From: Tausonia pullulans | Lineage: Eukaryota; Basidiomycota; Tremellomycetes; Cystofilobasidiales; Mrakiaceae | NCBI GenBank assembly: GCA_951802195.1 | Contig: OX637626.1 | Coordinates: 62,001 to 126,000 of the forward strand | Length of the DNA: 64,000 bases | Direction of reading: 5' to 3' | Part shown: one piece after another, positions 9,294 through 21,739 of the stretch | Position numbering within the stretch: position 1 is the stretch's first letter | Layout: each line of letters starts with the position of its first letter | Notes under the pieces: generated by a model | Database searches by the model: none | What the model was told of the DNA's origin: nothing | Seen by the model: the letters and a program-made list of their open reading frames with translations, nothing else | Made by a program: the position numbers and the translations under genes

Positions 9294-12200
9294 TCAGTCG
9301 TACACATCAAACCCATCCTCCTCGTCCACCTCCCATCTCAGATCGATACGGCCGCTCATCATCTCTTCGTCGACTACAGTGTCCAACCGGGCGAACCTTC
9401 CAAACAGCATTGACATCGACGGCGTTGGAGACGGAGGCAAGGGTCCGGACGACCACGATGACGAAGAAGGATCAAGTTGCGTTTGTTGGGAACGAAGAAA
9501 CTCGTTGATCCGGGTCTGCGAGCGGGCGGGAGAAGGATGGTCAAACAAAGATCGAGGGCTAAGACAGCTTCAGAGCTCACTACTCGAGCGGCTCCGAGGA
9601 CACCAGAAAATGTGTCCATCCGGGAGACCTCATCGAGCTCGAGGAACTCTTCAAGCGTTGTCTGTGTGAGGACGAGAATCGACGCGAGCGGGTTCATCGA
9701 GGGAAGATCAGCGAGCGCTGTGAAGCTCTCCTGCTCCCAAATCACGTAGGTCAGCATCAGTCTACTAATATGCTGGCCAGGGGTCCTGGCTCCTCACCTC
9801 ATCGTCCTCCGCGAAAGTGAGCGCCGCGCCCATGTCACTCTCATTTGTGCCGTTCAGCTCCGCCAGGTCTCTCACAACGAGCCCCATCTGCTGGACCGAT
9901 GCCCAACCGACCTTGACGGTGAAACCGCCTCCTTCCTCATCGCCGAGTAAGCTTCTGCCATTCCAGGCGCGTATCGCGAGCACGCGGCGAAGCTTGCTGA
10001 CTGCGTTCCGGACGGGAGGCGTCCAGGGATCAACACCCTCGCGCGGCTGGAAAGTGAGCACGATATAGACGGTGTCCAGACGATCTTGGAGGAGGGACAC
10101 GAGGGAGAGAACCTCGGATTGAAGCGAGGGAAGCGTCTGCAGCGGGGTGAGGTAGAGCCCCGTCGTTGGTCCCAGGAGGAGGTCGAGGCCAAAAGCGGAG
10201 GACGGTCGGTCATCCAGGATGCGAGAGGAAGAGGGCATCGAGAAGAGCAAATGAGAGGAGTGGTAGGTCATGATTGAGCACTGCCTGAGGGCGTGGTAGA
10301 CTAGACACTTTCGCTCCGGTCAGCACATGGACTTAAGAGAGTATCAGACGAGGCAGTCATGGGCACACTGGCTCGGTTTTGCAGAATCTTGTCCCCTCCG
10401 AGGACGTGAAATGTTTCCTTCACTGAGTTCTCTCCCGGACACGACGCAAGCGCCTGTTCAATCTCCAGCAGATTGACTGGAAGCCTTTGCGATGGGGGAT
10501 GAGCGTCTGGCGAGGCCGGTCTTGTGGTATACGGCGCGAGCTGCTGTTGGCGCGGAGCTGAAGCAGGAAGAGGACGAGGAGACCACTGCCGCTGGACGAG
10601 ACTTCGGGCGCTGGATCTGGTGGAGATGAAATGGGCGAGAGAAGTGTTTGCAGAAAGAAGCGCAGGGTCAGGGCGACCGAGCATGAGGTTTGGCGGCGAG
10701 GGTGCGGGTGATATAGCGAGGCGAGCAGGTGGCGTGAAAGCCCCGAGCGTGCCATGGAGCCAAGGAAGCGAAGGTTCAGATGAGACTGAGCGCCGAGCCC
10801 CGTTTGGCGACAGGGGGAGAGTAATCGATGGTAAGGGATACGACGAAGGAGATATGAAGTGGTCGTCCTCCATTGGGAGATCCTCCGCAAGCTCCAGCGG
10901 GTTCTCGCCCGAAGAATTCCCGACAGTGTCTCGGAAAAGCCTCTGCCTTGATGAAGAAACCGCTCCCGCTTCGAAATCGTCTGAGGTCTCGTCACGCGCT
11001 CGCTTGCCGCCTCGGCAGCGGACGAGCTGTTCCCTGCGGGTGTAGATGGTCTCGGAGGATTCGCTCATTGACTCGCAGAAATAGCCCAGTTTGAGCCGGC
11101 TCGACTGGACGTTGACTGGGAGGGAGGAGGGTGGAGACTCGAGAGTGTGGCCAGGGGATATGAAGAGGCCGTCGGCGTCCTTGACGGTTTGAGGGGGCTC
11201 CGATGTAGATGAGGGGTCAGTGTCGGGGAAGAAGCCGTCAGAGGTCTCTGGGATGCCGAGGAAGGGCCTTTAAAGCGAGTAGGGGGCTCATCAGTTGTTA
11301 TCTTGAGAGGGTGTCCAGATGACAGAGACTCGATGCTCACTTCCAGGTCATCTGTATGCAGTGAAGCCATGTTTAGCCTGAATCTAGGCGAGCAACCTCA
11401 CTTGGAGCTTACCTCAAGGGTCAGTGGCTGCACGCCAACCAGGCTCTGAAGTCGAGGCCACAAAGCTACCACGGTGCTCCTCTCGCTACTGAGAACCAGG
11501 TCGCTCGCCAACCGCGGGATGTTCAGAGCGCTTCGGGGGAAATAGGTGCGAGGGTCTGGAAGACGAGGGGCTTGTATTGGGGATTCGCTTAGCGTCAGTC
11601 TAGATCAGTCTCGGGCGGCAACCAGCGTAGCCTTGCATCACGCACTGGGAAGACTCTCATCGTCAGGATCAGTCAACATATCTTTTTCCAGCCAAGTCTC
11701 GGCCGCCTCCAGCGTCTCAGATCCGGTCAAGAACAGTAACGTGCGAGAGACGTCGTCGTCGACCCTAGAAAGAGTGAGAGCCGAATCATCTGCGAGGTGC
11801 GTGCTCTGAACGCCCAGAAGGGAGTCTGGAGATCGCCTGCCGCTCGCTGAGAAAGCGTCCAAGGCGTTGGTACCATCTGTATCGAGGTGAAGCTCGTCGA
11901 GATTTTGCTGTGAGGTCAAGGCGGGCAAGACACGAGAAAGGGCGTCGCTGGCTGAAGAGGGGCTGACGAGCAGATTCAGCGAGGAGACCGCAGTCTTCCT
12001 CGAGGAGAGGAAATGACAGACAGAGCATCGTTTGCATTGGCGTGTCCGGCCCCGAAGGTCGACTTTCGGGGCAGGAGCGGCACCTCTGTTGAGAAGTGGG
12101 CGTGAGCCTTCATTCTTACGCGAGCTTCTTGAACAACGCACCGAGCTCAGGAGGTCCGTCAACACTCCCATTCAGATTCCAATCGTCCTCGGTACTGGAT

Positions 12201-13944
12201 GGGTTGCTCTGGAGGAGGTAAGGCACGACATCCCAGTCTGTCTCCATCTCGTTGCACTCTCCGGAGCAGGCAGACGAGGTGCCGACGTCAGATGACCACA
12301 CCGGGGGGGCGTTCTCTACGGGAATGAAGTGAGATGCTATTGTCATCAGCTGATCATGAGAGGGAAGGACATCAGAAAAAACGAACGAAATCGGTCGATG
12401 ACGCCCATGTTAAAAGGGTCGTCCTCCTCCAGCTGATCAATCTCAAGCTGGTCGTCCTCGCTGTCGCCCTGAATCCTTACTTGCGGGCAGGCACCGAGAG
12501 CACGGAGAGAATCTGCGATTTCCTCAACCGACCTGGGCTTGATTTGTGCCGAGGCTCCTGGAAAGGTTATGATAGAGGGCGGTGGTGGGCGACTGTCGCG
12601 AGCAGTGAAGTAGATGCTTTCGAGGCGAGAGGGGAAGATGGGAGGAGAGGAGAGGCCGCCGCTACCGCCGTCGAGAGCGTCCTGTGGTCAGGTTAGCTGA
12701 TATTCAGGACTCATGGCGCTTATATGCTCGCTGATAGTAAACACACACCCTCAGCTCGCCCCAGACGAGTTCAGCCTCCTCTCGCCATGCAGGTGCCTGG
12801 AGAAGCTCGGTCGTCTGCTCCCTCCGCTCCGCCTCGAGCATAATGAAGCTAGGCTTCTTCTTCTTCTTCGACAGACGCACCCCAGCAGCGAGAACGGAGG
12901 GAGGAAGAGCACTGTAGAGAGTGGTGATCTCCTTAAGCTGGGTCGAAGTGAGGCGCGGACGCAAGTCACTGGATAAATGCGCCCAGAATTCGCGCCCGTC
13001 AATATTGCGAGCAGTCCAGCAAGGGAGCGAGAGCGATATGAGCGAGGACGATCTCACTCACAGCACCACCTCCATCTCAAGCTTGGGCTCTCTCTGGCCC
13101 GCAATTGTCTCCTCCTCCGTCAACGTGAGCACCTGGGGGCACAGCTTCTCTTGCGTCCCAGCGACCAGACCAGCAGTAGAGGTAGGCACGAGCTGGAAGA
13201 TGGGTCCATCGCGCTTAACTTCTCCTCGCCCTCCACCGGTTGAGGCGATGAAATGCGGGCTCTCGCGAAGAGCTCGTCTTGTCAGAAGCGGGTCATCCAC
13301 GAGCTCGATGGACGGCTCGTATGGCGCTGCTCCCAGGGAATCGGAGCACCAAGACGTCAGATTCTATCCGAAAGACGCAGCTAACACGCACCATCGCCGC
13401 CCGTCCTCAGCTTCTCGCGAGACCACTCCCTCCCAGCCGAGCCTGATACCTCCAGTCTGACCTGTCTAATCCAGCTCACAGCCTCCTGACTCGCTCGGAG
13501 GGGCAACTCGACGTCTTTCGGCCGACGCTGATCATCGACTCGTGCAAACCGCGCCGTAGATGCGAGAAAGCGGGGGAGGGGGTCGGGTTCGGGATCGACG
13601 TCAAGGGGGAGGACTTCGGGGTATCGGGCGAGGGAAAGGAGACGGAGCGACTCTGTGAGGATCTGGTGAGGGCGTTTGGTGAGATTCAACGCTCACCGCA
13701 CGCCGTGGAGAGTGCGGAAGAGTGCACGCACCTGGGCGGTGAGGAGACGAGACCAGTAGTTATGGTCCTGGCAAATGTGGAGGAATGCATATTCGCGGAT
13801 GGGATCAAGCTGCTTTGACGTGACCATCGGAGAGGCGAGCGCGGGGTGGTGGTGGGTTGAGATGATTCGAAAATCGCGCGCATACACGCAGATAGGGCTC
13901 AATCGCCCACGCGCAAGCGGCGAAAGCTCACCGTTCCCAGCCAA
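9294..13944 (-). CDS. Large multi-exon protein with XPF-like/HhH C-terminus, SHOC1/ZIP2-like (tentative)
   Basis: About ten exons can be chained on the minus strand. The first good block is MVTSKQLDPIREYAFLHICQ (ATG 13827; an in-frame ATG at 13944 is the alternative). Then come ILTESLRLLSLARYPEVLPL, LRPRLTSTQLKEITTLYSAL, SIITFPGASAQIKPRSVEEI and a disordered Ser/Pro-rich centre (about 10301-11370). The C-terminal part has ILDDRPSSAFGLDLLLGPTT, LQSEVLSLVSLLQDRLDTVY-IVLTF, then LADLPSMNPLASILVLTQTT-LEEFLELDEVSRMDTFSGVLG. An XPF-nuclease-like fold lacking the catalytic motif, followed by a helix-hairpin-helix with MNPL, is what the meiotic crossover factor SHOC1/Zip2 shows. The family call is inference from that pattern. 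The middle exons are of unknown function, and two adjacent genes cannot be excluded. Confidence 0.5.
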
Positions 13945-14047
13945 ATTGCGTCAAGTGCTACATGGAATGGTCCCTAGATTAGACGGAAATAAGAAAAAAT
14001 AATAGGAGAGACCAAAGAAACAAGTATGCCTCCACCCCTACCGATGA

Positions 14048-17000
14048 TCAGATTGTGAGCCATCGCTTCGTCACCTCCCTCGCGGATGGGGAGGAACCCG
14101 TGGTCGAATAGATAAGGGTGAGACTGTACGCTGCCTCACGGACGAGGGACTTGGGCTAGTAAATGGAAAGAGAGACAAAAGGGGATCATGTCAGTCTCAG
14201 TCGACGAGAGAAGCCAGCGAATGAGCCAGACGAACGTCGTCCTGCCAGCTGGAGTCACCCAACTTATCGGCGCGAGCGAGGATTCGCTTGTAGTGATCGA
14301 CCGCCCGATGCAAGACACCGATCCGGTGGAAGAGCGACCCAAAGTTGTACTCGACCTCGTCAACGTCTGGCCCGTCCGGGTGGAGCCGGCGGTAGCGGTC
14401 GAGGAAGGCGAGTCCTTGAACGATGTCGTAGTTCTTGTTGTCAGCCTGCCGCTGGAACGCGCGGCCGGTGTAAGAAATGGCGAGAAGGAGGCAGATGAGG
14501 GGGTCGACGGGATTGAGCGTGTAGGCACGGGTGAGGTAGACTAGTGATAAGGAAGGAATGAGTCAGTAAGGCTGAGAGACAGAGAAAGGGGAAACAATGA
14601 CACCAACAAATCGAACCCTGATAGCTCTTGGCCATCATGAGCATCGCCGCATAGTAAGTATAAACGATCGGGCTCTCAACCGTTGGGAGCTTGGGCTTGA
14701 GGAACCCGGACTCGTCCTCGCCTCCGCCATCACATTCGCCTGCCAGCTCATCTCGCTCGTCGCGATCTTCCTCGTCGATCTCAGCCTCTATGTCCTGGTC
14801 GAGTTCGAGCTCTTCCGCGTCGTCGTCGTCCCCACTACCCTGAGCAAGCTTCTTGGGCCGACCAGCCTTCTTTTTCTTCGCCCCACCCCCTCCGCCACCG
14901 GCCGCAGGCGTAGCACCTGTCCGTTTGACCTGGACGAGGCTTTCAACGATCCATCTCCTCGCGACTTGGCCCCATCGGACGTTGTCTCCCTGGACGACGC
15001 GCAGCCACGCCCGCATGTCGCGATGGTAAGATTTTTGGAGGTTGTAGTTGGCGAGCGCTTCGGCGGCGTTGACGCCCGAACCGAGGGAGCCGACAAGCAC
15101 ATGGAGAGCGAGATTGGAGAACTGGCGGAGCTGGATGAATCGACGGGCCGTCTCGACGATATGGCCCGGATTGCCGGTCGCAATAGTACAGGCTAAGGGA
15201 TAGAGTAGGTAGATCAATCAGCGAGGTGACGACATGGCCAGAGAGAGCAATGAAGGAAGCACCGAAATAGGTGAGCCGCAGACCATCCTGCATATGGGTC
15301 GAGCGGAAGGGTGATGCGTCGAGGCAGTGCTCGGCGACCTCGGCGGCGAGCTCCGGGTCTGGTCCGTAGCGGGCGAGGAGGCAACAGTACTGCGTCGAGA
15401 ACAGAGGGGCGATCAGATTGCTTTATGAGGGGAGGGAGGATTATGAGTGACTGTACCTTGACTACCATCTGGTACCAGGTCTCAAGCGGGATCGTCCGGA
15501 GCGTCGTCGACTCGGCGTGCGACTCTTCGGCGGCGATGGTCTCTCCCTCTAAAAGTTCGGGATAAGTCAAGACGAGGTACCAGAATGACATGAACAGCCA
15601 TGACTCAACGCACCAATGTCCCGCTGAAGACGCTGCTCCATCTGGTCGGCCTCGGCCTGGACGGTGAGGTTCTTCGCCCGGCCGCGCTGGCGGTACATGA
15701 CGCCCGCATAGACGCGGTTCTGTGGATGGAGAGTCAGATGGCCAATCAATAAGGGCTCCAGAGAGCGAGCCAGGGATAGCGAGAACCACCCACCTTCTCA
15801 CTCGGGAACAGAATCTTAGTCTGTCTGAAGCCATCCACAAGCTCGCCCGCAATGTCGAGCCACTGAGCGATAGCGGCCTCGTCTCCTGCCTCGACTTCCT
15901 CGTTAATGCCTTCGAGGAGCGCAAACGCCTCAGTGACTTGCTTGACGCGGTTCGCCTCCATCTCCTGTCTCGTGAGCTTGACCCTCCGCCGACGCTCGAC
16001 CTGGGCGTTTACTGCCTTCCCGCCCCGGCCTCCGCCGGACTTGCGGCTCTTGCGACCTATCGGCTGACCATCCTCATCCCTCGCATCGTCACCGTACTCA
16101 TCCGGGTTGTAAGTCCCTCCTTCCCCGTCCTCGTCGCCATCATCAACATCCGCGAACCCAGCAGCAGCAGCAGCTGCAGCGTCAGCAGCCTTCTGCTCCT
16201 TCGTCCGCCGAGGGCGGTAACCCCCGCGCTTCTTAGGTGGGGCGTTGGCCTCCTGGATCCGACGGCCGTCAATGACGGTCGTGACGAAGTCGAGGGCCTC
16301 CTGTCGACGGCCCAGCATCTCGTAGACGTTGGCAAGCTTGAGCTTGATCGGGAAACCGGCGGGGTCCTCGTCCTCGTAGTTGGAGTTGACTGCTTGGCAG
16401 TGGCCAGGTCAGTCATCTTACCAGGAGAGGTGAAGACGAGAGAAAGGGACTACGAACCGAAGAGGTAGGCCTCGAGCGCACTCTCGAAATCCTCAGCAGC
16501 GCGCAGGCAGTCTCCTCGACCCTCGACGTGCTTGGGGTCACTCTACGAGGTCAAACGGGCGGCGGACAAGTCAGTGACCTGAGACGAGACAAACAGGTGG
16601 GGAGGGGGAAAGGTGGGGGCGGAATGAAGGCTCACTGTCAGCTCCGACAGGACGGCAAAGAAGGGCAAAGCATCCTCGAAGAGGTTTTTGACGAGTAGCG
16701 CCTCAGCGATCTCGGACCAGAGAACTTGGTATGTGCCCGGATTGAGCTCGGCGATCACGGAAAAGTGGGTCTGAAAGAGCGACAATAAGCTACCTGTCCT
16801 GCATGCTTCTGCAAACGACGGAATACACACCCTCGCCTCGTCGAGATTGTCTAGGTAGAGGCGGCAGAGTCCGAGCCGGTGCCGAAGGTTGATATCGAGC
16901 TCGTAGCCCTGAGCGATCCAGATGCCTCCCTCTCTAAGCGTGCCTTCGCGGTCAAACTCGCGGTCGTCACTCGCGCGATCCCACTTGCGTTCGCCCGACC

Positions 17001-18547
17001 TTCCGCCGAGCCACCTGACAGCACGCTTGATCTCGACGATGGTGTCCTTGTTGCGCTCGGTCGCCATGAGCAGGTCAGCAAGGATGACAAGGAGCGAGGT
17101 CGAGAAGAGGACGAGGCTCTCCGGGGCGTCTACCGCCGGGTTCGGATATGTCGATTCCTGGTAGTGGAGCGCGTCCAAAAGGAGCTGTTGGCCGAGCGGG
17201 ATCTGACCGGCGTCGACGAAGGAGCCGGCCATCTCGGTGAGAACGGCGACGTCATGCGGGGAGAGGGCGAGGATGTTTTTAAAGCTTTGGATCGCCTGAA
17301 GGACGGAAGGAGAAGCAGTAAGCAGGCGAATAAGCCTGTCGCTATTTTTACGTGAGTGGAAACTGACTTTGGCGTGGTCTCCCGTCTCGCGGAGGAGGTA
17401 GGCGTGATCCCACATAGCATCGACGTCGTGAGGAGCGACTCGAATCGCTTTCTGATAGCAGTAGATCGCTTGCTGCATCGCGCCTGCCGCTCTGAAGTCA
17501 AGCACCCATATCAGCACAAGCGCGATTATCCACGCAAAAATTGTGGAAGGCGATTTCATCTCACCGACTCTGCGATCCAAGATCCCTCCAAAGCTCGGCG
17601 TTCGGCCGGAGGTGAGCCGCCATCATCTCGCACTGTAGCGCCTTTTCATCGTTCTTAAGTTCCCGGTGACACGTTGCGAGTGAGGTCCAGGCGATTGCGA
17701 CCGCGGGCTCGCGCATGATGACATCCTGATACGTGTTGATGGCCGAGACGTAGTCGCGCCCGACGTATTCGAGGTTGCCCCGTCCGAGAAGAGCCTGGAT
17801 TTCGGGCGAGAGTTCGGGCTCGCGACGTGGCTAGAGAAGCGGATGACGAGGCTGTCAGTGTCTGCACTTGCCCAGGAAAGCTTTGGGCAACCCACCCCTC
17901 GGCCTCTGCCTGTTCCGCGCTTCCGCTTCGGACCTGTGGCATCAAGGAGCTCGCGGTCGAGCTCGTTGGCGGCCTCATCGTCGAGCGCGTCATGGACGGT
18001 CTGGTCCCAATCCCTGGTGAGGGCGACGCCTCCGGAGAGGCCGGAGCCCGTCTTGATTGAGTCTACGAGCCGGCTGAAAGAGGAGATCAGTGGATGAAAG
18101 ACGCGACGGGACAACGCGAGCCCTGGCTCACGTGAACTCGCGACCTTCGCGCTCATCCATGCCCGTCTCGTCGACGACCTCTACATCTTCGTAGTTGGAA
18201 GGGCCGGCCTCGCCCAGTTGAGGCCCCCCCGATCGAAATTGGCTCGCCCTACCTTCCTCTTCCTCGTCCGAGTTCTGGTACTCTGAGCCGGACTCTGCGA
18301 GGGCGTGTCGCGTTAGCTAGTGTTCCAGCTTTCTGCCTGAAATTGGCGCACCCTGATCGTCTGAGCCAAATCCGAGAGCCCACTCGTTTTGCTCGTCGTC
18401 CTCAGAGTCTTCGTCGTCGTCGCTGTCGCCGGCGCCCGATCCGCCGGTGCCCCAGTGATCATCGTCGTCCGAACCGCGGCCACCAGATCCGGATGCGGCG
18501 ATGCTGGCGAGGGCAGGGAGTCCAAAGGCCTGGGAGGCGCGGACCAT
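14048..18547 (-). CDS. TFC4: TFIIIC TPR subunit (tau131/Sfc4 type)
   Basis: Subunit of the factor that recognises A/B boxes of tRNA genes and recruits TFIIIB; nuclear. It starts MVRASQAFGLPALASIAASG, followed by an acidic Asp/Glu/Ser-rich N-terminus (DSDDDEDSEDDEQNEWALGF). Many TPR-type helical pairs then occur across about 15 exons: AMQQAIYCYQKAIRVAPHDV-DAMWDHAYLLRETGDHAK, SFKNILALSPHDVAVLTEMA, LGQQLLLDALHYQESTYPNP, RAYTLNPVDPLICLLLAISY and EVEYNFGSLFHRIGVLHRAV. Two low-complexity basic/acidic linkers interrupt the repeats (GGGGGGAKKKKAGRPKKLAQ near 14880, and AAAAAAGFADVDDGDEDGEG near 16170). The C-terminus SLVREAAYSLTLIYSTTGSS ... TKRWLTI-stop has the conserved family ending; the intron before it needs a weak GTCGAC donor. 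Confidence 0.88.
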
Positions 18548-19070
18548 GGTGGATAGAGGATAGGTTGATGTGGTTAGGAGGTGGAGGAGAGACAGACAGA
18601 CGACGCGGATGGCCGAAGCTGGATGAAGGTGAGGGTCACTAACGGCCTGCGCTGTCAACATCTCGAGTGAGTAAGGAGTCATTAGAAGAACATGAAGTAT
18701 CCTTCTAGATCAGCATGTGATGACGTCTGCAGGAATTCACTTCGATGTCGGAGCGTGATACCGTTGTCAGGGTGCCAGAGACAGCTCCTTTTGCCGCCTT
18801 TTGTCCCTTTCCCTATCCGTCGAAACAGCGTGTTTGGCACTCGCCGATCATCCAACCCCAACCAACACTGCGGTCCTGCTTGCTCCTTCTCACTCACATC
18901 AGAGCCAGTCCGTCTCAACCCTCGGCCCAGCAGCCCAAGGCGCTGCCGTCTCCCAACAACAGCGCAAGCAGGCCACCCCTCCCTCCCTCATTCTCTCGCC
19001 CTTGTCCTACCTCCTCTCTTCGCCTCGCCTCGCACCTTTCCCTTTCCACTTCCTTCTTCGCGTCCCCTCG
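18548..19070. promoter_or_regulatory. Divergent intergenic region, TFC4 / DUF4050 gene
   Basis: About 520 bases between divergent start codons, so it should hold both promoters. The plus-strand frame of the DUF4050 gene stays open upstream to an in-frame ATG at 18801. The stretch is pyrimidine-rich, typical of a fungal leader, so I regard it as 5' UTR. Confidence 0.5.
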
Positions 19071-20955
19071 ATGACGCCGGAGGAGCTTGCCAAGCTCACG
19101 CTCTCGGACACGGAGATCTCTGCCTTCGCGGGCGAGTACGGCCCGGCCCTCTTTGAGCGACGGCGGGCGGCCTGGCTTCGGCCTTCCCGCCCTCCAGTCG
19201 ACGCGGACAGCGAAAGAGGCGGCACGACACCGAGCACAACCTCGTCCCCCACTGGCGGGAGCCTCTCTCGGCTCGAGGCGCTCCTCGAGGACGACCAGGA
19301 TGTAGGCGACGATACCTGGAAGGGTGGTCTCGATGGGGTCTCGAGAGGGCTTCTCGGCGGTCGAAGTGGGTTCAGAGCATGCTCCCTCTCTTCCTCTGTC
19401 TCTTCGTTTCGCCCATCGGTCTTCTTCAAGCAAGGGATGCTGACCCGCCACGCTCTCGCTCCCTCCAGGACTTGTTAAGCGGATGAAGCTCTCGCTGGTG
19501 ATCAAGGTGCGTGTCTTGTTGGCATGCCACTCCACTACTTCTGCCTCTCTAGGTTCCCATTTTGTCCCCTTTCTGCCTCCTCCACCGTCCTTTCCCCATG
19601 AAAATGACGCAAGCTAATCATTTCGCCTGCATCCGACGCCGACTCTCGTCCGTGTCCTGCACTACTCTTCACAGGTCCTGCGAGCTGGCTGGCAGCGAGG
19701 TGAGCGATCTTTCTTTTCTCTTCCTCCTCCCTCCGCCTCCGTCTTTTCCTCTTCGCGAGGGACGCCGAACATCATATCTCCCCTCTACCCCGCAAACGAA
19801 CCAAACAACCTCCACAGCCCATCTCTTTTCACCCCTCTGCCCCGGATTCTAACGGGCGTGATCCACCGGGTCGCATGGGCCGCGGGTCCCCCGCTCCCTT
19901 TCATTCCCCTTCCTTCCCTCTTTCACTTCACGTCCTGCAAAGCTCGCGAGTGGGCGCAAGCTTCCTGTGTATACATACTGACTGACAACACATGGTTCTT
20001 TCTTATGAAGATGGCACCTGGCCTGCGTCTCTCGTCGTACCCCCATCACCTCCCTTCTCACCGTCGGATCCCATCTCGCTGCCCCATCCTCTTCCTCCCA
20101 TCACGACCACAACCACCGCCACCGCTCCTTCCCTCCCTCCTTCCGTCTCTCGCTCACTGCCCCCTTCCACCAGTTTTCCACTCACCCGCTTTTCGCCTCC
20201 TCCGCCATCTTCAGTCCTTCCCCTCCCGGTACGCCTCTCTTTCGCCCAACCTCGGGGCGTCCCCACCGCTCCTCATCATTGATCTCGACCAATCTGACAA
20301 TCAACACCCCGCTCTGTGCCTCTCTGGACTGTCTCTTCATCGTCGCGCCGCTGCTCTCCCCGCCCCCTCTTGTGGCTGCTAACTGCACCGTCAACGATGG
20401 CGCCGGCAGCAGTCTCCGGAACTCGCTCTCTATCTCCGCGCCGGCATCCATGAACCTCGCGCTAGCGACGCCATACCCCTCCCTCCCGGTTCTCGCGGTC
20501 TCGCCGAGGCTCACCACCCTCACAACGTCTTCATCTCCCCCGCAAGTGGCGGAACAGCAGCGACGTCTTCGTCGTCGATGAGGAATATCGATCATGCCAA
20601 AGTGGCATCCCGCTCCAAGACGGCCCCGGCGGCACTGGCGAGCGATTTGATCGTTCCTCCTTCAACGATATCTTCGCCTTCGGGCTCACCGTCTCAGAGG
20701 ATGCAGCAACTCCAAGAGCAGATGTATCAACTCCAGCGGCTCCAAGCTGAGCAGGCCAAGCGTTTCGCTTCGGCGACGACGAGCGATCTGAGCAGAGGAG
20801 GAGGGCATGAGACATCGACCACGACGACGCCCCAGCCCCCCATGGGTGAAGAGGAGGCGACGGCGAAGCGAGCAGTGGAGGAGGTGACCAAAAAAATTGC
20901 CGCTCTCTCGCCAAAGATCGAGACGGCCCCAATTGTCGACGTCAAGTCACAGTAG
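19071..20955 (+). CDS. DUF4050 / Gag1-clamp-like protein
   Basis: It starts MTPEELAKLTLSDTEISAFA. The diagnostic part is spread over small exons: LLGGRRLVKRMKLSLVIK, then VLRAGWQR, then DGTWPASLVVPPSPPFSPSD. This matches the DUF4050 (Gag1-like clamp) arrangement of hydrophobic residues ending in a G-W-x-x-D-G-x-W-P motif. The GAT codon of DGTW is split across the intron ending at about 20009. The tail is Pro/Ser/Thr-rich, followed by an exon reading QQSPELALYLRAGIHEPRAS, then MQQLQEQMYQLQRLQAEQAK, a coiled coil, ending VDVKSQ-stop. Fission yeast Gag1 is linked to TORC1 and transporter trafficking; the role here is inferred only from the domain. The junction near 20228-20405 is the least certain. 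Confidence 0.65.
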
Positions 20956-21739
20956 GCACTCGTCCCTCCCTGGTTCATACGCACAATCCACATCTATACC
21001 CTCTTCGTCGCCTCACTCCCGACTCACTCGTCTCGGACCACCCAAATACTGTCCCCGTGTCTATCTCACGAATGCGAGCCTCCCCCCCCCCCCTTCGCCA
21101 ACTACCGCAAAACTTCTTACAACCCACCCACCGCAACGCTTGTATCAACTACCACCCCTTTCAACCCTCTGTTTTTCTTTTCTTCCCTTTCTTTGATCCT
21201 CTCGCTCTCGTTCCTTTTCTTTCTACAACACATTCACTCACACCTTTGCATTTCATTTCTTTCTTCGTAAATCCGGCAAGATCTCCCTTCCTTTCATCTA
21301 CTCCCCTCATACCCCTCAACCTCTACAGCTTTATTACCTCTCCTTGCTTTCTACGTCACTTCCTTTCATTCTTTTCTGCTTTCTCCTGTATCAAATAGAC
21401 TCCCCGCCACTCACAGCAGATGAATCGAAGAAAAGAGATCCAGAGAATGTAAGATTATTATATCTAGACGCGGGGGAGAAAGGGGACTTGCCCCGTCTTC
21501 CTCCCCCCCCCCCCCCTTCCCCACCTCCCCTTACTAAACAATGATTTCAGTGAGCAAGCCTCGGCTGGTTGGTGCCTGATCAAGTAGCGAGCCTCCCACC
21601 CCCCCAAATGAACGGACCTGAGAGGGACACCAGGCAGTAGATTCCCAACCGACGCTCCTCTTGCCCTCATCGAACCGAACCAACTCCCCACAACACCCAT
21701 CCCCCTTGCACTACTTCTCTCCCCTCACGGATTGACCCC
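20956..21739. other. Convergent intergenic region, pyrimidine-rich
   Basis: About 780 bases between two convergent stop codons. The plus strand is strongly C/T-rich with runs of C near 21081 and 21505. No convincing gene is present; it probably contains both 3' UTRs and terminators. Confidence 0.5.
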
